This document shows positions 7,971 through 16,963 of a DNA stretch of 45,825 bases, piece by piece. The notes below the pieces were generated by a model. It was not told the origin of the DNA and did not search any database. It saw only the letters and a list, made by a program, of their open reading frames with translations. A program made the position numbers and the translations under genes. The DNA lies in NCBI GenBank assembly GCA_046160865.1, contig JBJXHG010000131.1, forward strand, positions 1 to 45,825, read 5' to 3'. This DNA is from JBJXHG01 sp046160865 (GTDB lineage Bacteria > Planctomycetota > UBA1135 > GCA-002686595). The first letter of the stretch is position 1; each line of letters starts with the position of its first letter.

Positions 7971-9664
7971 ACGGAGACGGTTACAGCGATCTCATCGTCG
8001 GTGCGTACACGTACACCAACGACCAGTCGTCCGAAGGTCGAGCCTTCGTGTACCTAGGCTCGAGCAGTGGCATCTCCGCGACCGCTGCCTGGACGGCCGA
8101 GGGCAATCAACTCGGCGCGGGGTTTGGCTTCGCTGTCGCTTGCGCCGGTGACGTCAACGGCGACGGATACAGCGACGTCATCGTCGGATCGATCGGATAC
8201 GACAATGGACAGTCGGACGAGGGCCGCGCGTCCGTGTACCACGGCTCGGCGCTCGGGCTCTCGACCAGCGCCGCGTGGACAGCGGAAAGCGATCAGGCGA
8301 GCGCGATCTTCGGGTACACCGTCGCAACCGCGGGCGACGTGAACGGCGACGGTTACAGCGATGTGGTCGTCGGGGCGTACGAGTTCGACAACGGGCAAAC
8401 GGACGAAGGCCGCGCGTTCGTGTACTTGGGATCTTCCACCGGACTTTCGCCGAGCGCCGCGTGGACGGTCGAGAGCAATCAATCGGGTGCGCGCTTCGGC
8501 CTCTCCGCGGCGACAGCTGGCGACGTCAATGGCGACGGGTACAGCGACGTGATCGTGGGAGCGTACGAGTTCGACAACGGCCAGACTGACGAAGGTCGCG
8601 CGTTCTTGTACCTCGGCTCCAGCACAGGACTCTCGTCGAGCGCAGCTTGGACGACCGAGGGCAATCAGATCGGCGCGTGGTTCGGCTACTCCGTTGCTTC
8701 GGCGGGTGATGCGAACGGAGACGGATACAGCGACGTAGTCGTCGGCGCCCCCGCGCACGACAATGGCCAGACGGACGAGGGCCGCACGTTCGTGTACCTG
8801 GGCTCAGGCGCCGGACTCACCCCGACGGCTGCGTGGACCGCCGAGAGCGATCAAGGCGGCGGAGGCTTCGGCGCTGCGGTTGCGACCGCAGGTGACGTGA
8901 ACGGCGACGGCTACAGCGACGTGATCGTCGGAGCCTTCGCGTACGACAACGGACTGTCGGACGAGGGCGCCGCATTCCTGTATCTCGGCTCGGCCACCGG
9001 TCTCGCTTCCGGCGCAGCGTGGACGGTCGAGAGCGACCAATTGCTCGCGTTTCTCGGCGCTTCCGTCGCGACGGTCGGCGATGCGAACGGCGACGGTTAC
9101 AGCGACGTCGTTGTGGGCGCGCCCTGGTACGCGAATGGGCAATTGGCGGAAGGTCGCGCATTCGTCTACTACGGCAACGAAGGTCGCGGCGGTTGGACGC
9201 TCGCGCCGCAGCAACGACGAGCGAGCGATGCCGCGCCGATCGCGCTGCTCGGTCGCTCGAACGACAAGCACGAGTTCCGCCTCCGACTCGGCTTCGAGCG
9301 CGCGCTCGCGGGCTTCACCTGGGCGAGTGGCGTGACGCCGAAGGCACAGCTCGAATGGGAGGTCGCGCCGTTGCGATTGCCGCTCGACGGCTCGCGCATC
9401 GAATCCGGCGCGGAGCAATCGATCACGGGCTCAGCGTTGTCGTTCAATGAACTCGTCGAGTTCCGTTCGGGCGCCGACTGGGCGTTGCCGTTCGGCATCG
9501 CGCGCGCATTCCCCACCGGCGTCTACCACTGGCGCGCACGTGTGCGCACGAACAACCCGCTGTTCCCCGTGACGCCGTGGGTCACGCTTCCGTGGAACAA
9601 CGTCACCGAGACGAAGCTGCGCGTGCTGCCTCCGCTGTCGCCGGCGGTTCCCATCGCACGTTGA
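7904..9664 (+). CDS. FG-GAP beta-propeller protein, C-terminal fragment (frameshifted gene, part 2)
   Basis: This frame carries blades 8 to 14 of the same protein, then a C-terminal beta-rich region of about 155 residues that begins GNEGRGGWTLAPQQRR and ends near NNVTETKLRV. There is no signal peptide or credible start codon or ribosome binding site of its own, so it is the downstream half of the gene starting at 5892, not an independent gene. The join needs a single extra base: inserting A or G after the GAG at 7914-7916 restores ESDV or EGDV, in line with the blade consensus ESDQ/EGNQ. The C-terminal domain is nearly the same as that of the next gene and has no recognisable sorting signal. 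Confidence 0.8.
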   Translation: MDGRGDVADAELGWGVATAGDVNGDGYSDLIVGAYTYTNDQSSEGRAFVYLGSSSGISATAAWTAEGNQLGAGFGFAVACAGDVNGDGYSDVIVGSIGYDNGQSDEGRASVYHGSALGLSTSAAWTAESDQASAIFGYTVATAGDVNGDGYSDVVVGAYEFDNGQTDEGRAFVYLGSSTGLSPSAAWTVESNQSGARFGLSAATAGDVNGDGYSDVIVGAYEFDNGQTDEGRAFLYLGSSTGLSSSAAWTTEGNQIGAWFGYSVASAGDANGDGYSDVVVGAPAHDNGQTDEGRTFVYLGSGAGLTPTAAWTAESDQGGGGFGAAVATAGDVNGDGYSDVIVGAFAYDNGLSDEGAAFLYLGSATGLASGAAWTVESDQLLAFLGASVATVGDANGDGYSDVVVGAPWYANGQLAEGRAFVYYGNEGRGGWTLAPQQRRASDAAPIALLGRSNDKHEFRLRLGFERALAGFTWASGVTPKAQLEWEVAPLRLPLDGSRIESGAEQSITGSALSFNELVEFRSGADWALPFGIARAFPTGVYHWRARVRTNNPLFPVTPWVTLPWNNVTETKLRVLPPLSPAVPIAR

Positions 9665-9886
9665 GCGCCGTGCGCGCGACCGCCCCCGCTACGATTGTCG
9701 CAGGATTGTCGCCACACGGACGGAACGCTTGGCATCAGGTGCATTCGCAGTCCGCGGCCGAGATCGGGACCTTGGTTCCGTCACTCGTCCGAATTACGAC
9801 TGCGTGATCCAGTCCGACCACGAGTCTCAGACCGTTTCATCGAGGCGCAACGTCGGACTCCCCACCACTTGCTGAAGCATTCCTAC

Positions 9887-12800
9887 ATGAAGCCTGCTTC
9901 CACGATTTGGCCATTGGCGATGTCGCTGTTCCTCACCGCTCCGGTGCTCGGAAAGCAGCGCGACGCGACGACGGCTCGTGAGGATCTCGAACGCTCCAGC
10001 TGGTTCGCCGAGGTTTCGGACGAGCTCCGTCGCGGCGAGTACCGCTTCTCCCCCGTGCACGACGAGGACGGCGTCTGGTCGGCGCCGAATCGCGCGCACG
10101 CGTTTCGCAGCCGCGTGTCGGCGACCGGCCTCGAAGTCACCCCGCGCAACGGCGACCGGTGCGAGTGGAAGCTCTCGCTCGCGACGACGAGCTTCGGCCG
10201 CGTGGATCACACGTGCGAGTTGAGCGCGGCGACGGTCACGGTTGCGCAGGAGCGTGTCGAGCTCGATCACGGCCTTCTCACCGAATGGTTCGTGAACGAC
10301 GAGCGCGGCCTCGAGCAAGGCTGGACGATCGCGTCTCGTCCGAACGGCGTCGAGCCGCTCTGGATCGGTTTGGAGTTCGGCGGCGATCTCTCGCTGCGCA
10401 TCGATGCGAGCGCGCGCTCGGGAGTGCTCGTCGACGCGAGCGGTACGGTGCAGCTGCGCTACCGCGATCTCTTGGTGTTCGATGCGACCGGTCGCGAGCT
10501 CAATGCGCGTCTCGCGCCGAGCGCGCACGGCGTCGGCATCGAGGTCGACGATGCGGGCGCGGTCTATCCGCTCATCGTGGATCCGGTGCTCACTGGCCCG
10601 GCCTGGACGGCCGAGAGCGATCAGGCCAGCGCGTTCCTCGGCTGGTCGGTGGCGACGGCCGGTGACGTCAACGGCGACGGCTACAGCGACGTGATCGTCG
10701 GCGCATACGGGTTCGACAACGGACAGACCGACGAGGGCCGAGCCTTCGTGTACCTGGGCTCGGCTACAGGGCTCGCCACGAGTCCGGCCTGGACCACCGA
10801 GAGCAATCAGGCCAATGCGCAGCTCGGCTGGTCGGGGTCGATCGCGACGGCGGGCGACGTGAACGGCGACGGTTACAGCGACGTGATCGTCGGGGCATTC
10901 CTCTTCGACAACGGAGAGACCAACGAGGGTCAGGCTGCCGTGTATCTCGGCTCGGCGACAGGACTCGCGGTGAGTCCGGCCTGGACCGCCGAGAGCAACC
11001 AAGCCGGCGGGGAGTTTGGCAAGGGCGTGACGACGGCGGGCGAAGTGAACGGCGACGGCTACAGCGATGTGATCGTCGGAGCCCCCAGCTTCGACAACGG
11101 GCAGAGCAACGAGGGCCGAGCCTTCGTGTACCTGGGATCGGCGAGCGGACTCGCGACGAGTCCGGCCTGGACGGCCGAGAGCAATCAATCCAGCGCGAAC
11201 TTCGGCACGTCGGTCGCGCCGGCCGGGGATGTGAACGACGACGGCTTCGGCGACGTGATCGTCGGATCGCCCGGTTCCAGCAATGGGCAGGGCAGCGAGG
11301 GCCGCGCGTTCGTGTATCTGGGCTCCGCCGCGGGACTCGGGACGAGTGCGGCCTGGACGGCCGAGAGCAATCAATCCAGCGCGCAGCTCGGCTTCTCCGT
11401 GTCGACGGCAGGCGACGTGAACGGTGACGGGTACGGCGACGTGATCGTCGGAGCGTGGCTGTTCGACAACGGACAGACCGACGAAGGTCGGGCCTTCGTG
11501 TACCTGGGCTCGGCGAGCGGACTCGCGACGAGTGCAGCCTGGACCGCCGAGAGCGATCAGGCCGGCGCGTATTTCGGCATGTCGGTGTCGACGGCCGGTG
11601 ACGTCAACGGCGACGGCTACACCGATGTGCTCGTCGGAGCGCCGCCGTTCAGCAACGGGCAGAGCGCCGAGGGTCGAGCGTTCGTGTACCTCGGCTCTGC
11701 CATGGGGCTCGCGACCGGGGCGGCGTGGACGGCCGAGAGCGACCAAGCCATCGTGGCCTTCGGCCAATCGGTCGCGACTGCCGGCGACGTGAACGGCGAC
11801 GGTTACGGCGACGTGATCGTCGGTGCGCCGCTGTTCGACAGCGGACAGGCGGACGAAGGCCGCGCGTTCGTGTACATGGGCTCGGCGCTCGGTCTCGGAG
11901 CGAGCAGCGCGTGGACCGCCGACAGCCCGCAAACGGATGCGTTCCTCGGCAGCTCCGTCGCGACGGCCGGGGACGTCAACGGCGACGGCTTCAGCGACGT
12001 GATCGTCGGTGCGCCGCTCTACCTCGCCGACCAGTTCGAAGAGGGACAAGCGCTCGTGTACCTCGGCTCCGCCGCAGGACTCGCACGCAGCGCTGCGTGG
12101 GCGGTCGAAGGCTATCAGTCCGGTATCTACTTCGGCGCGTCGGTCGCGGCCGCGGGCGACGTGAACGGCGACGGCTACGGTGACGTGATCGTCGGAGCGC
12201 CGGCCTACACCTTTAAGGTCGAAGAGTTCGGCTACGCGTTCGTGTACCTCGGCTCGAGCACCGGCCTCGCCACGAGCCCGGCCTGGACGGCGGTCGACTC
12301 GCAGCCCGGATCGGACTTCGGCGACTGCGTCGCGTCGGCCGGTGACGTGAACGGCGATGGCTACGGCGATGTGATCGTCGGCGCTCGTGCGCACTCGGAC
12401 GACGAGCTCGCAGAAGGCCGCGTCCACGTGTATCTCGGATCGAGCACGGGGCTCTCTGCCAATCCCGCGTGGACAGTCGACGGCGATCAGTCGCTCGCGA
12501 GCCTCGGCAGCTCGGCTGCGAGCGCCGGCGACCTGAACGGTGACGGCTACAGCGACGTCATCGTCGGTGCGATTCAGTACGACGACGGCGAGCTCGACGA
12601 AGGCCGTGCGCTCGTGTACCTCGGCTCCGCCACGGGACTCGCGACCAGCGCTGCGTGGTCGGCTGCTAGCGATCAAGCGAGCGCGTACTTCGGTCACGGA
12701 GTCGCGAGCGCCGGCGACGTGAACGGCGACGGCTACAGCGACGTGATCGTCGGTGCGACCGGCTTCGACTCCGGAGAGGTCGACGAGGGTCGCACGTTCG

Positions 12801-13675
12801 TGTACCTCGGCTCGGCGGCGGGTCTCGCGCTCAGCGCCGCGTGGACCGCCGAGAGCAATCAGGCGGGGGCGCGCTTCGGCGCAGCGGTCGCGACGGCGAG
12901 CGACGTGAACGGCGACGGCTACAGCGACGTCATCGTCGGTGCCTGGTCGTTCGACAACGGTCAATCGGACGAAGGTCGTGCGTTCGCGTACTTGGGCTCG
13001 GCCAGCGGGCTCGCGCTTCAAGCCGCGTGGACCGCCGAGAGCGATCAAGTCCTGGCGGGTTTCGGCAACTCGGTTGCGACGGCTGGCGACGTGAACGGCG
13101 ACGGCTACGGCGACGTGATCGTCGGTGCGCCCGCGTACGACGCGGACGGAGTGGTCGAAGCGGACGAGGGCCGTGTGTACGTCTATCTCGGCAACGAAGG
13201 TCGCGGCGGCTGGACGCTCGCACCGCAGCAACGACGCGCGAGCAACGCCGCGCCGATCGCGCTGCTCGGTCGTTCCGCCAATCAGCACGAGTTCCGCCTC
13301 CGACTCGGCTTCGAGCGCGCGCTCGCGGCCTTCACCTGGGCGAGTGGCGTGACGCCGAAGGCACGACTCGAATGGGAGATCGCGCCGCTGCGCGCGCCGC
13401 TGGACGGCTCGCGCATCGAATCCGGCGCGGAGCAGACGATCACGGGCTCACCGCTCGTGTTCGACGAGCTCGTCGAGGTCGCATCGCCTGCTCTCGTGAC
13501 GCTCCCGTTCGGCGTCGCGCAGCGCGTCGCTGCCGGCGTGTACCACTGGCGCGCACGCATCCGCACGAACAACCCGCTGTTCCCCGTGACGCCGTGGGTC
13601 ACGTTACCGTGGAACAACGTCACCGAGACGAAGCTGCGCGTTGGACCGATGCCCGTCGCGCCCGTGCTGCGCTGA
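9887..13675 (+). CDS. Secreted protein with fourteen FG-GAP blades (two 7-blade propellers)
   Basis: A 1262-aa paralogue of the preceding frameshifted gene. The ATG at 9887 gives a signal peptide (MKPASTIWPLAMSLFLTAPVLG). The domains in order are: a region of about 210 residues shared almost word for word with the paralogue; 14 consecutive units of about 62 residues with D-x-N-G-D-G-Y-x-D calcium loops (a few degenerate, for example VNDDG in blade 4 and DLNGDG in blade 11); and a C-terminal beta-rich domain. Fourteen blades equal two seven-bladed propellers, as in integrin-alpha-like proteins. A secreted, calcium-stabilised surface or adhesion role is likely; the ligand is unknown. The N-terminal coding DNA of the two paralogues is close to identical, so the pair arose by tandem duplication or is kept alike by gene conversion. 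Confidence 0.88.
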   Translation: MKPASTIWPLAMSLFLTAPVLGKQRDATTAREDLERSSWFAEVSDELRRGEYRFSPVHDEDGVWSAPNRAHAFRSRVSATGLEVTPRNGDRCEWKLSLATTSFGRVDHTCELSAATVTVAQERVELDHGLLTEWFVNDERGLEQGWTIASRPNGVEPLWIGLEFGGDLSLRIDASARSGVLVDASGTVQLRYRDLLVFDATGRELNARLAPSAHGVGIEVDDAGAVYPLIVDPVLTGPAWTAESDQASAFLGWSVATAGDVNGDGYSDVIVGAYGFDNGQTDEGRAFVYLGSATGLATSPAWTTESNQANAQLGWSGSIATAGDVNGDGYSDVIVGAFLFDNGETNEGQAAVYLGSATGLAVSPAWTAESNQAGGEFGKGVTTAGEVNGDGYSDVIVGAPSFDNGQSNEGRAFVYLGSASGLATSPAWTAESNQSSANFGTSVAPAGDVNDDGFGDVIVGSPGSSNGQGSEGRAFVYLGSAAGLGTSAAWTAESNQSSAQLGFSVSTAGDVNGDGYGDVIVGAWLFDNGQTDEGRAFVYLGSASGLATSAAWTAESDQAGAYFGMSVSTAGDVNGDGYTDVLVGAPPFSNGQSAEGRAFVYLGSAMGLATGAAWTAESDQAIVAFGQSVATAGDVNGDGYGDVIVGAPLFDSGQADEGRAFVYMGSALGLGASSAWTADSPQTDAFLGSSVATAGDVNGDGFSDVIVGAPLYLADQFEEGQALVYLGSAAGLARSAAWAVEGYQSGIYFGASVAAAGDVNGDGYGDVIVGAPAYTFKVEEFGYAFVYLGSSTGLATSPAWTAVDSQPGSDFGDCVASAGDVNGDGYGDVIVGARAHSDDELAEGRVHVYLGSSTGLSANPAWTVDGDQSLASLGSSAASAGDLNGDGYSDVIVGAIQYDDGELDEGRALVYLGSATGLATSAAWSAASDQASAYFGHGVASAGDVNGDGYSDVIVGATGFDSGEVDEGRTFVYLGSAAGLALSAAWTAESNQAGARFGAAVATASDVNGDGYSDVIVGAWSFDNGQSDEGRAFAYLGSASGLALQAAWTAESDQVLAGFGNSVATAGDVNGDGYGDVIVGAPAYDADGVVEADEGRVYVYLGNEGRGGWTLAPQQRRASNAAPIALLGRSANQHEFRLRLGFERALAAFTWASGVTPKARLEWEIAPLRAPLDGSRIESGAEQTITGSPLVFDELVEVASPALVTLPFGVAQRVAAGVYHWRARIRTNNPLFPVTPWVTLPWNNVTETKLRVGPMPVAPVLR

Positions 13676-13726
13676 CGCAGCGCGCGCCGGATCCCGCGTC
13701 ACAGTTCGCGCCGCGCCGCGCAGCGG

Positions 13727-13907
13727 CCAGCCCGCATTTCTCACCACGTCCTGCTGCGTTCGCGCCAACTCGCTCGGAGCGGCGTTGTTGGATCGGAATC
13801 GAACCTCGTTGACCACGCAGGTCAACTGCGGTCGATTCCGATGCAACGCCCTGCTCCGAACGAGTCGGCACAACCTCGCGACGGACGTGGTGAGAAATTC
13901 GGGCTAG
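13727..13907. repeat. 181-nt imperfect palindrome (dispersed element, copy A)
   Basis: Two 88-nt arms (13727-13814 and 13820-13907) flank a 5-nt loop. The outer 25 nt of the arms pair with two mismatches, the innermost seven pair perfectly (gttgacc/ggtcaac), and the middle pairs with small gaps; I estimate about 70 percent pairing overall. The 25-mer at 13826-13850 is the exact reverse complement of 34686-34710 in copy B, and 13875-13895 matches 18042-18062 (reverse strand) with one mismatch. It lies just upstream of lpxB. Its nature (MITE-like element, REP-like sequence or structured RNA) is not determined. Confidence 0.8.
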
Positions 13908-14046
13908 CCCGTGGTGAAAGTGCTTCGAGCGCGAAAGTGGCTCGCTCGCGTCGCGGAGCAAGAAGCGCGACCGCAGGCGAATCCTCGCGCGACGCCGCGC
14001 CGGTGCGAACGGGCCATTTTCGCGCCGAATGACTTCCGCCGCGGGC

Positions 14047-14052
14047 TAGGCT
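14047..14052 (+). promoter_or_regulatory. -10-like hexamer for lpxB
   Basis: TAGGCT lies 12 nt before the ATG, inside the 12-nt string gctaggctgtgc, which recurs before the gene at 34887. The shared string at the end of both repeat copies may be an outward promoter carried by the element. Confidence 0.45.
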
Positions 14053-14064
14053 GTGCATTCGCGC

Positions 14065-15447
14065 ATGCCGCACCTCGACACCGCCGTGGCCTCGCCCCTC
14101 GTTCGCACGCCGCGCGGCCCGTCTCCGTCGTGGGCGGTGCGCTTCGAGATCGCGCGCGCGCTCGGCGGCATGGCGCTCTTGCCCGTGCGCGTCGGCGGCT
14201 TCTTGCTCGCGCGCGACGCCTTGCGCGCGGAGCTCGTGCGCGCGCTGGCCGCGCCCGCGGCCGTCGCCGCCGCGCCGCACCCGCGCTTGCCGTCGCGACC
14301 GCTCACGATCTTCGTCTCGTGCGCCGAAGCGAGCGGCGAGATCCACGCGGTGTCACTGGTCCGTGCGTTGCGCGCGCGTGCGCGAGCCGCCGGCGCGCCC
14401 GAGCCGCGCTGCGTCGGGCTCGGTGGCGCGCGGCTCGCGCAGGAAGGCGTCGAGCTCATCGGCCGCCCCGTCGAGCGCGCCGGCATGGGCCTCTCGGATC
14501 CGTGGAAGAACGTCGGCTACTACGTCGACTTGCTGCGCGACGCCGCGACGTTCTTGCGCGCGCACGCGCCCGACGTGTGCGTGCCCGTCGACTCCCCCGC
14601 GCTGCACGTGCCGCTCGCGCACATCGCGCAGCGCTACCGCGTGCCGGTCGCGCACTTCGTCACGCCGCAGTACTGGGGCTGGGCGCCGTGGCGCGCGAGC
14701 GGCTATCGATCCGCAGTCGACCTCGCGCTCTCGATCCTGCCGTTCGAGCCGGCGTGGTTCGAGAAACGTGGCATCCCGGTGCGCCATGTCGGACATCCGT
14801 TGCTCGACGCTCTGCCGCCGGTTGCACCCGCGCGCGAGGACGGCACGCTCGTCCTCTTGCCCGGCAGTCGGCGCGGCGTCGTCGAGCGCAATCTGCCGTG
14901 GATGCTCGCGGTCGCGCGCGCCGTCCACGAGCGCTGCGCGGTCGCGCGCGTCGCGATCGTGCACGAGGACCGCGCGCTCGAGCCGCTCTTGCGCGAGCAC
15001 GTATCGGCCGCCGGCGCGGGCGGCTTCGTCGAGATCGTCATCGGCGACCTGCACACCGAGCTTGCGCGCGCGCGCGCCGCGTTGACGGTGTCGGGCACGA
15101 TCTTGATCGACTTGCTGCACGCGCGCGTGCCGTCGGTCGTCGTCTACCGCCTCGCGCACGCGCGCGAGACGTTCCTCGCGCGCCGCTTGCTGACGGTGCC
15201 GTGGTTCTCGTCGGTCAACCTGCTCGCGAACGAGGAAGTGTTCCCCGAGTTCTCGTTCCACGGCGACGGTCCGCGCGACGCCGTCGTCGACGCGCTCGCG
15301 CGCGCGTACGCGGACGACGCCTGGCGCGCGCGCTGCCGGACGTCGCTCGAGCGCGCGGCGCGCGCCCTCGGTCCGCCGGGGGCGGCCGACCGAGCGGCGG
15401 GACACGCGCTCGCGCTCGCCGTGCGTGCGACGGAACGGGAGCATTGA
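14065..15447 (+). CDS. lpxB: Lipid-A-disaccharide synthase with N-terminal extension
   Basis: A 460-aa GT19 glycosyltransferase that would join UDP-2,3-diacylglucosamine and lipid X to form the tetra-acyl disaccharide precursor of lipid A, at the inner face of the cytoplasmic membrane. Family signatures are in order: SCAEASGEIHA near residue 86 (the usual form is SAGEASGDLHA), a glycine-rich GLGGARLAQEG stretch, GMGLSDPWK, TPQYWGWAPWR, ILPFEPAWFEKRG, HVGHPLLD and LLPGSRRGVVERN. It exceeds the usual length (about 380) because roughly 78 residues, partly hydrophobic, precede the catalytic part; this may be a membrane-association segment. The ATG is preferred over an in-frame GTG 12 nt earlier because of the promoter position. 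The sigma-factor gene begins about 8 nt after its stop, so co-transcription is likely. Confidence 0.9.
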   Translation: MPHLDTAVASPLVRTPRGPSPSWAVRFEIARALGGMALLPVRVGGFLLARDALRAELVRALAAPAAVAAAPHPRLPSRPLTIFVSCAEASGEIHAVSLVRALRARARAAGAPEPRCVGLGGARLAQEGVELIGRPVERAGMGLSDPWKNVGYYVDLLRDAATFLRAHAPDVCVPVDSPALHVPLAHIAQRYRVPVAHFVTPQYWGWAPWRASGYRSAVDLALSILPFEPAWFEKRGIPVRHVGHPLLDALPPVAPAREDGTLVLLPGSRRGVVERNLPWMLAVARAVHERCAVARVAIVHEDRALEPLLREHVSAAGAGGFVEIVIGDLHTELARARAALTVSGTILIDLLHARVPSVVVYRLAHARETFLARRLLTVPWFSSVNLLANEEVFPEFSFHGDGPRDAVVDALARAYADDAWRARCRTSLERAARALGPPGAADRAAGHALALAVRATEREH

Positions 15448-15454
15448 GAACCGC

Positions 15455-16144
15455 GTGACCCACGACCCGGTGAAGGAAACCGAGAGCGCGGAGTACGGCG
15501 CCGCTTCGATGGGAGGCGATGCAACCCGATTGATGCTGCTCGTCAAGAACGGAGACCACGACGCGTTCGAGGCACTCGTCGCGGGCCTGCGCGGCTCGGC
15601 GTTCCACGTCGCGCGCTCGCTCGTCGGATCGCGCGACGACGCGCTGGAGCTCTCGCAGGAGGCCTTCCTCAAGGTCTACCGCGCGCGTGAGACGTTCCGC
15701 GAAGGCGAGCCGTTCCTGCCGTGGTTCCACCGCATCCTGCGCAACACGTGCTTCAGCTTCCTGCGCGACAAGGGCCGCGCACGCGAGATCTCCGTGTCCG
15801 GCCACCGCCCGGGAGTCGACGACGACGAGCACGACTTCGAGATCGAGGACGACGTCGCGGCTCCGGGCGCCGGGCTCGACGCCGACGAGCGCGGACAAGT
15901 GTTCTGGAAGGCGTTCCAGGCGCTCGCTGCGAAGGATCGCGAGATGCTCGCGCTGCGACACTTCCAGGAGCTCAGCTATCGCGAGATCGCAGAGCATCTC
16001 GGCATTCCTGAAGGCACGGTCATGTCGCGCTTGTTCCACGCGCGTCGCAGGCTGCGCGATGCATTGCCCGCGGCGTGGATGGACGAGCTCGCCGAACCCG
16101 CCGCGGCGCGCAGCGCCGGTGAACCGGCGCGGAGGAACGGATGA
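15455..16144 (+). CDS. ECF-family RNA polymerase sigma factor
   Basis: A sigma-70-family protein of about 229 aa with the two expected domains. Region 2 includes RSLVGSRDDALELSQEAFLK and the -10 recognition helix near FLPWFHRILRNTCFSFLRDK. Region 4 has a helix-turn-helix in LSYREIAEHLGIPEGTVMSR followed by LFHARRRLRDAL. An acidic linker (VDDDEHDFEIEDD) joins them. It would direct RNA polymerase to a stress- or envelope-specific regulon. The start is uncertain: GTG 15455 (with GGGAG some 13 nt upstream) is used here, ATG 15509 would give a more compact N-terminus, and GTG 15425 would overlap lpxB. Its stop overlaps the next ATG by 4 nt, as expected for a sigma/anti-sigma pair. Confidence 0.88.
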   Translation: MTHDPVKETESAEYGAASMGGDATRLMLLVKNGDHDAFEALVAGLRGSAFHVARSLVGSRDDALELSQEAFLKVYRARETFREGEPFLPWFHRILRNTCFSFLRDKGRAREISVSGHRPGVDDDEHDFEIEDDVAAPGAGLDADERGQVFWKAFQALAAKDREMLALRHFQELSYREIAEHLGIPEGTVMSRLFHARRRLRDALPAAWMDELAEPAAARSAGEPARRNG

Positions 16145-16587
16145 ATAGCGCCGAGCGCGAACCGACATCCGACGAGCTCCTCGCGATGGCGTATGCCGAC
16201 GGCGAGCTCGATCCGGATGCGCGCACGGCGTTCGAGGCGCGCATGCGCTCCGACGCGGCGCTCGCGCGCGAAGTCGCCGCGCAACAGCGGCTGCACCAGC
16301 TCGCGCGGCACGTGGCCGGGCCGGAGCCGATGGACGCGGAGTGGGAGCGCATCGCGCGCGCGAGCGGTTATCGCGCGAGCCTCGGGATCGGAGCGTCGCT
16401 GCTCACGCTCGGCGCTCTGTCGCTCGGCGTCTGGGCGGCGTACGCGCTCGTCACGTCGAGCCTCGCGCTCGTGCCGAAGCTCGCGCTCGGCGCATTGATC
16501 GCCGGCCTCTTCGTCCTGACGGTGCGCGCATGGCTCGCGCGACGCCGCACGCGCCCCTACGATCCGTACACCGAGGTTCGGCGATGA
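16141..16587 (+). CDS. Putative membrane anti-sigma factor
   Basis: A 148-aa protein whose N-terminal part reads like the anti-sigma domain of RskA/zinc-finger anti-sigma proteins (LLAMAYADGELDPDARTAFE, then a helical stretch ending RLHQLARHV) but lacks the H-x3-C-x2-C zinc site. Two transmembrane segments follow (about residues 79-100 and 105-125), then a short basic cytoplasmic tail. It most likely holds the upstream ECF sigma factor at the membrane. ATGA overlaps on both sides (with the sigma gene and with the YbjQ-family gene) show a tightly coupled operon. The identification rests on context plus this weak N-terminal similarity. Confidence 0.7.
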   Translation: MNSAEREPTSDELLAMAYADGELDPDARTAFEARMRSDAALAREVAAQQRLHQLARHVAGPEPMDAEWERIARASGYRASLGIGASLLTLGALSLGVWAAYALVTSSLALVPKLALGALIAGLFVLTVRAWLARRRTRPYDPYTEVRR

Positions 16588-16898
16588 TCTTGTCCACGAC
16601 CGATTCCGTTCCGGCGCGCGAGATCGTCGAGATCGTCGGGCTCGTGCGCGGCAATACCGTGCGCAGCGCCGACGTCAGCCAGGACATGCAGGCCTGGTTC
16701 AAGAACTTGGTCGGCGGTGAGATCGAGGAGTACACGAAGCTGCTCGCCGAAGCGCGCGAGCAATCGCTCGACCGCATGATCGCCGACGCGCGTGCGCGCG
16801 GCGCGAACGCGATCGTGGGCGTGCGCTTCGCGACGAGCGAGGTGACCGACGGCGCGGCGGAGTTCCTCGCGTACGGGACGGCGGTCAAGGTGCGGTAA
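16584..16898 (+). CDS. YbjQ/UPF0145 family protein
   Basis: A 104-aa protein matching the YbjQ/UPF0145 family in both length and pattern: an N-terminal strand with VEIVGLVRGNTVRSADV, a middle helix with GGEIEEYTKLLAEAREQ, then ARARGANAIVGVRFATSEV and a C-terminal YGTAVKVR strand. Members form small oligomers; their biochemical role is not established, and old heavy-metal-binding labels are weakly supported. It is the last gene of the sigma operon (ATGA overlap with the anti-sigma gene). Its final 107 nt are repeated at 17927-18034, so there was once a second copy in tandem. Confidence 0.85.
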   Translation: MILSTTDSVPAREIVEIVGLVRGNTVRSADVSQDMQAWFKNLVGGEIEEYTKLLAEAREQSLDRMIADARARGANAIVGVRFATSEVTDGAAEFLAYGTAVKVR

Positions 16899-16963
16899 CG
16901 TTTCCGTGGGTCATTGTTCGCAAGGTAGAAGATGACACTTCCGCTCCCGGATCGACGGCGGTC

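Larger units (their letters stand above)
13676..14064. other. 389-nt intergenic region holding palindromic element A
   Basis: No credible gene lies here. The region contains the large palindrome at 13727-13907, a tail that shares short blocks with the element at 34629-34878 (gcgaacgggcca near 14005, gaatgactt near 14027, gctaggctgtgc at 14045-14056), and the -10-like hexamer for lpxB. Confidence 0.7.

Noticed and set aside
6590..13190. Regular repeats with a period near 186 bp that could suggest a CRISPR array or satellite
   Set aside because: They are coding FG-GAP blades with third-position variation and no spacer-repeat structure.
9827..13288. An uninterrupted antisense frame of 1153 codons across the second FG-GAP gene
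   Set aside because: Its repeats are a mirror of the FG-GAP repeats on the plus strand and it has no start signals; the plus-strand protein has a signal peptide and canonical blades.
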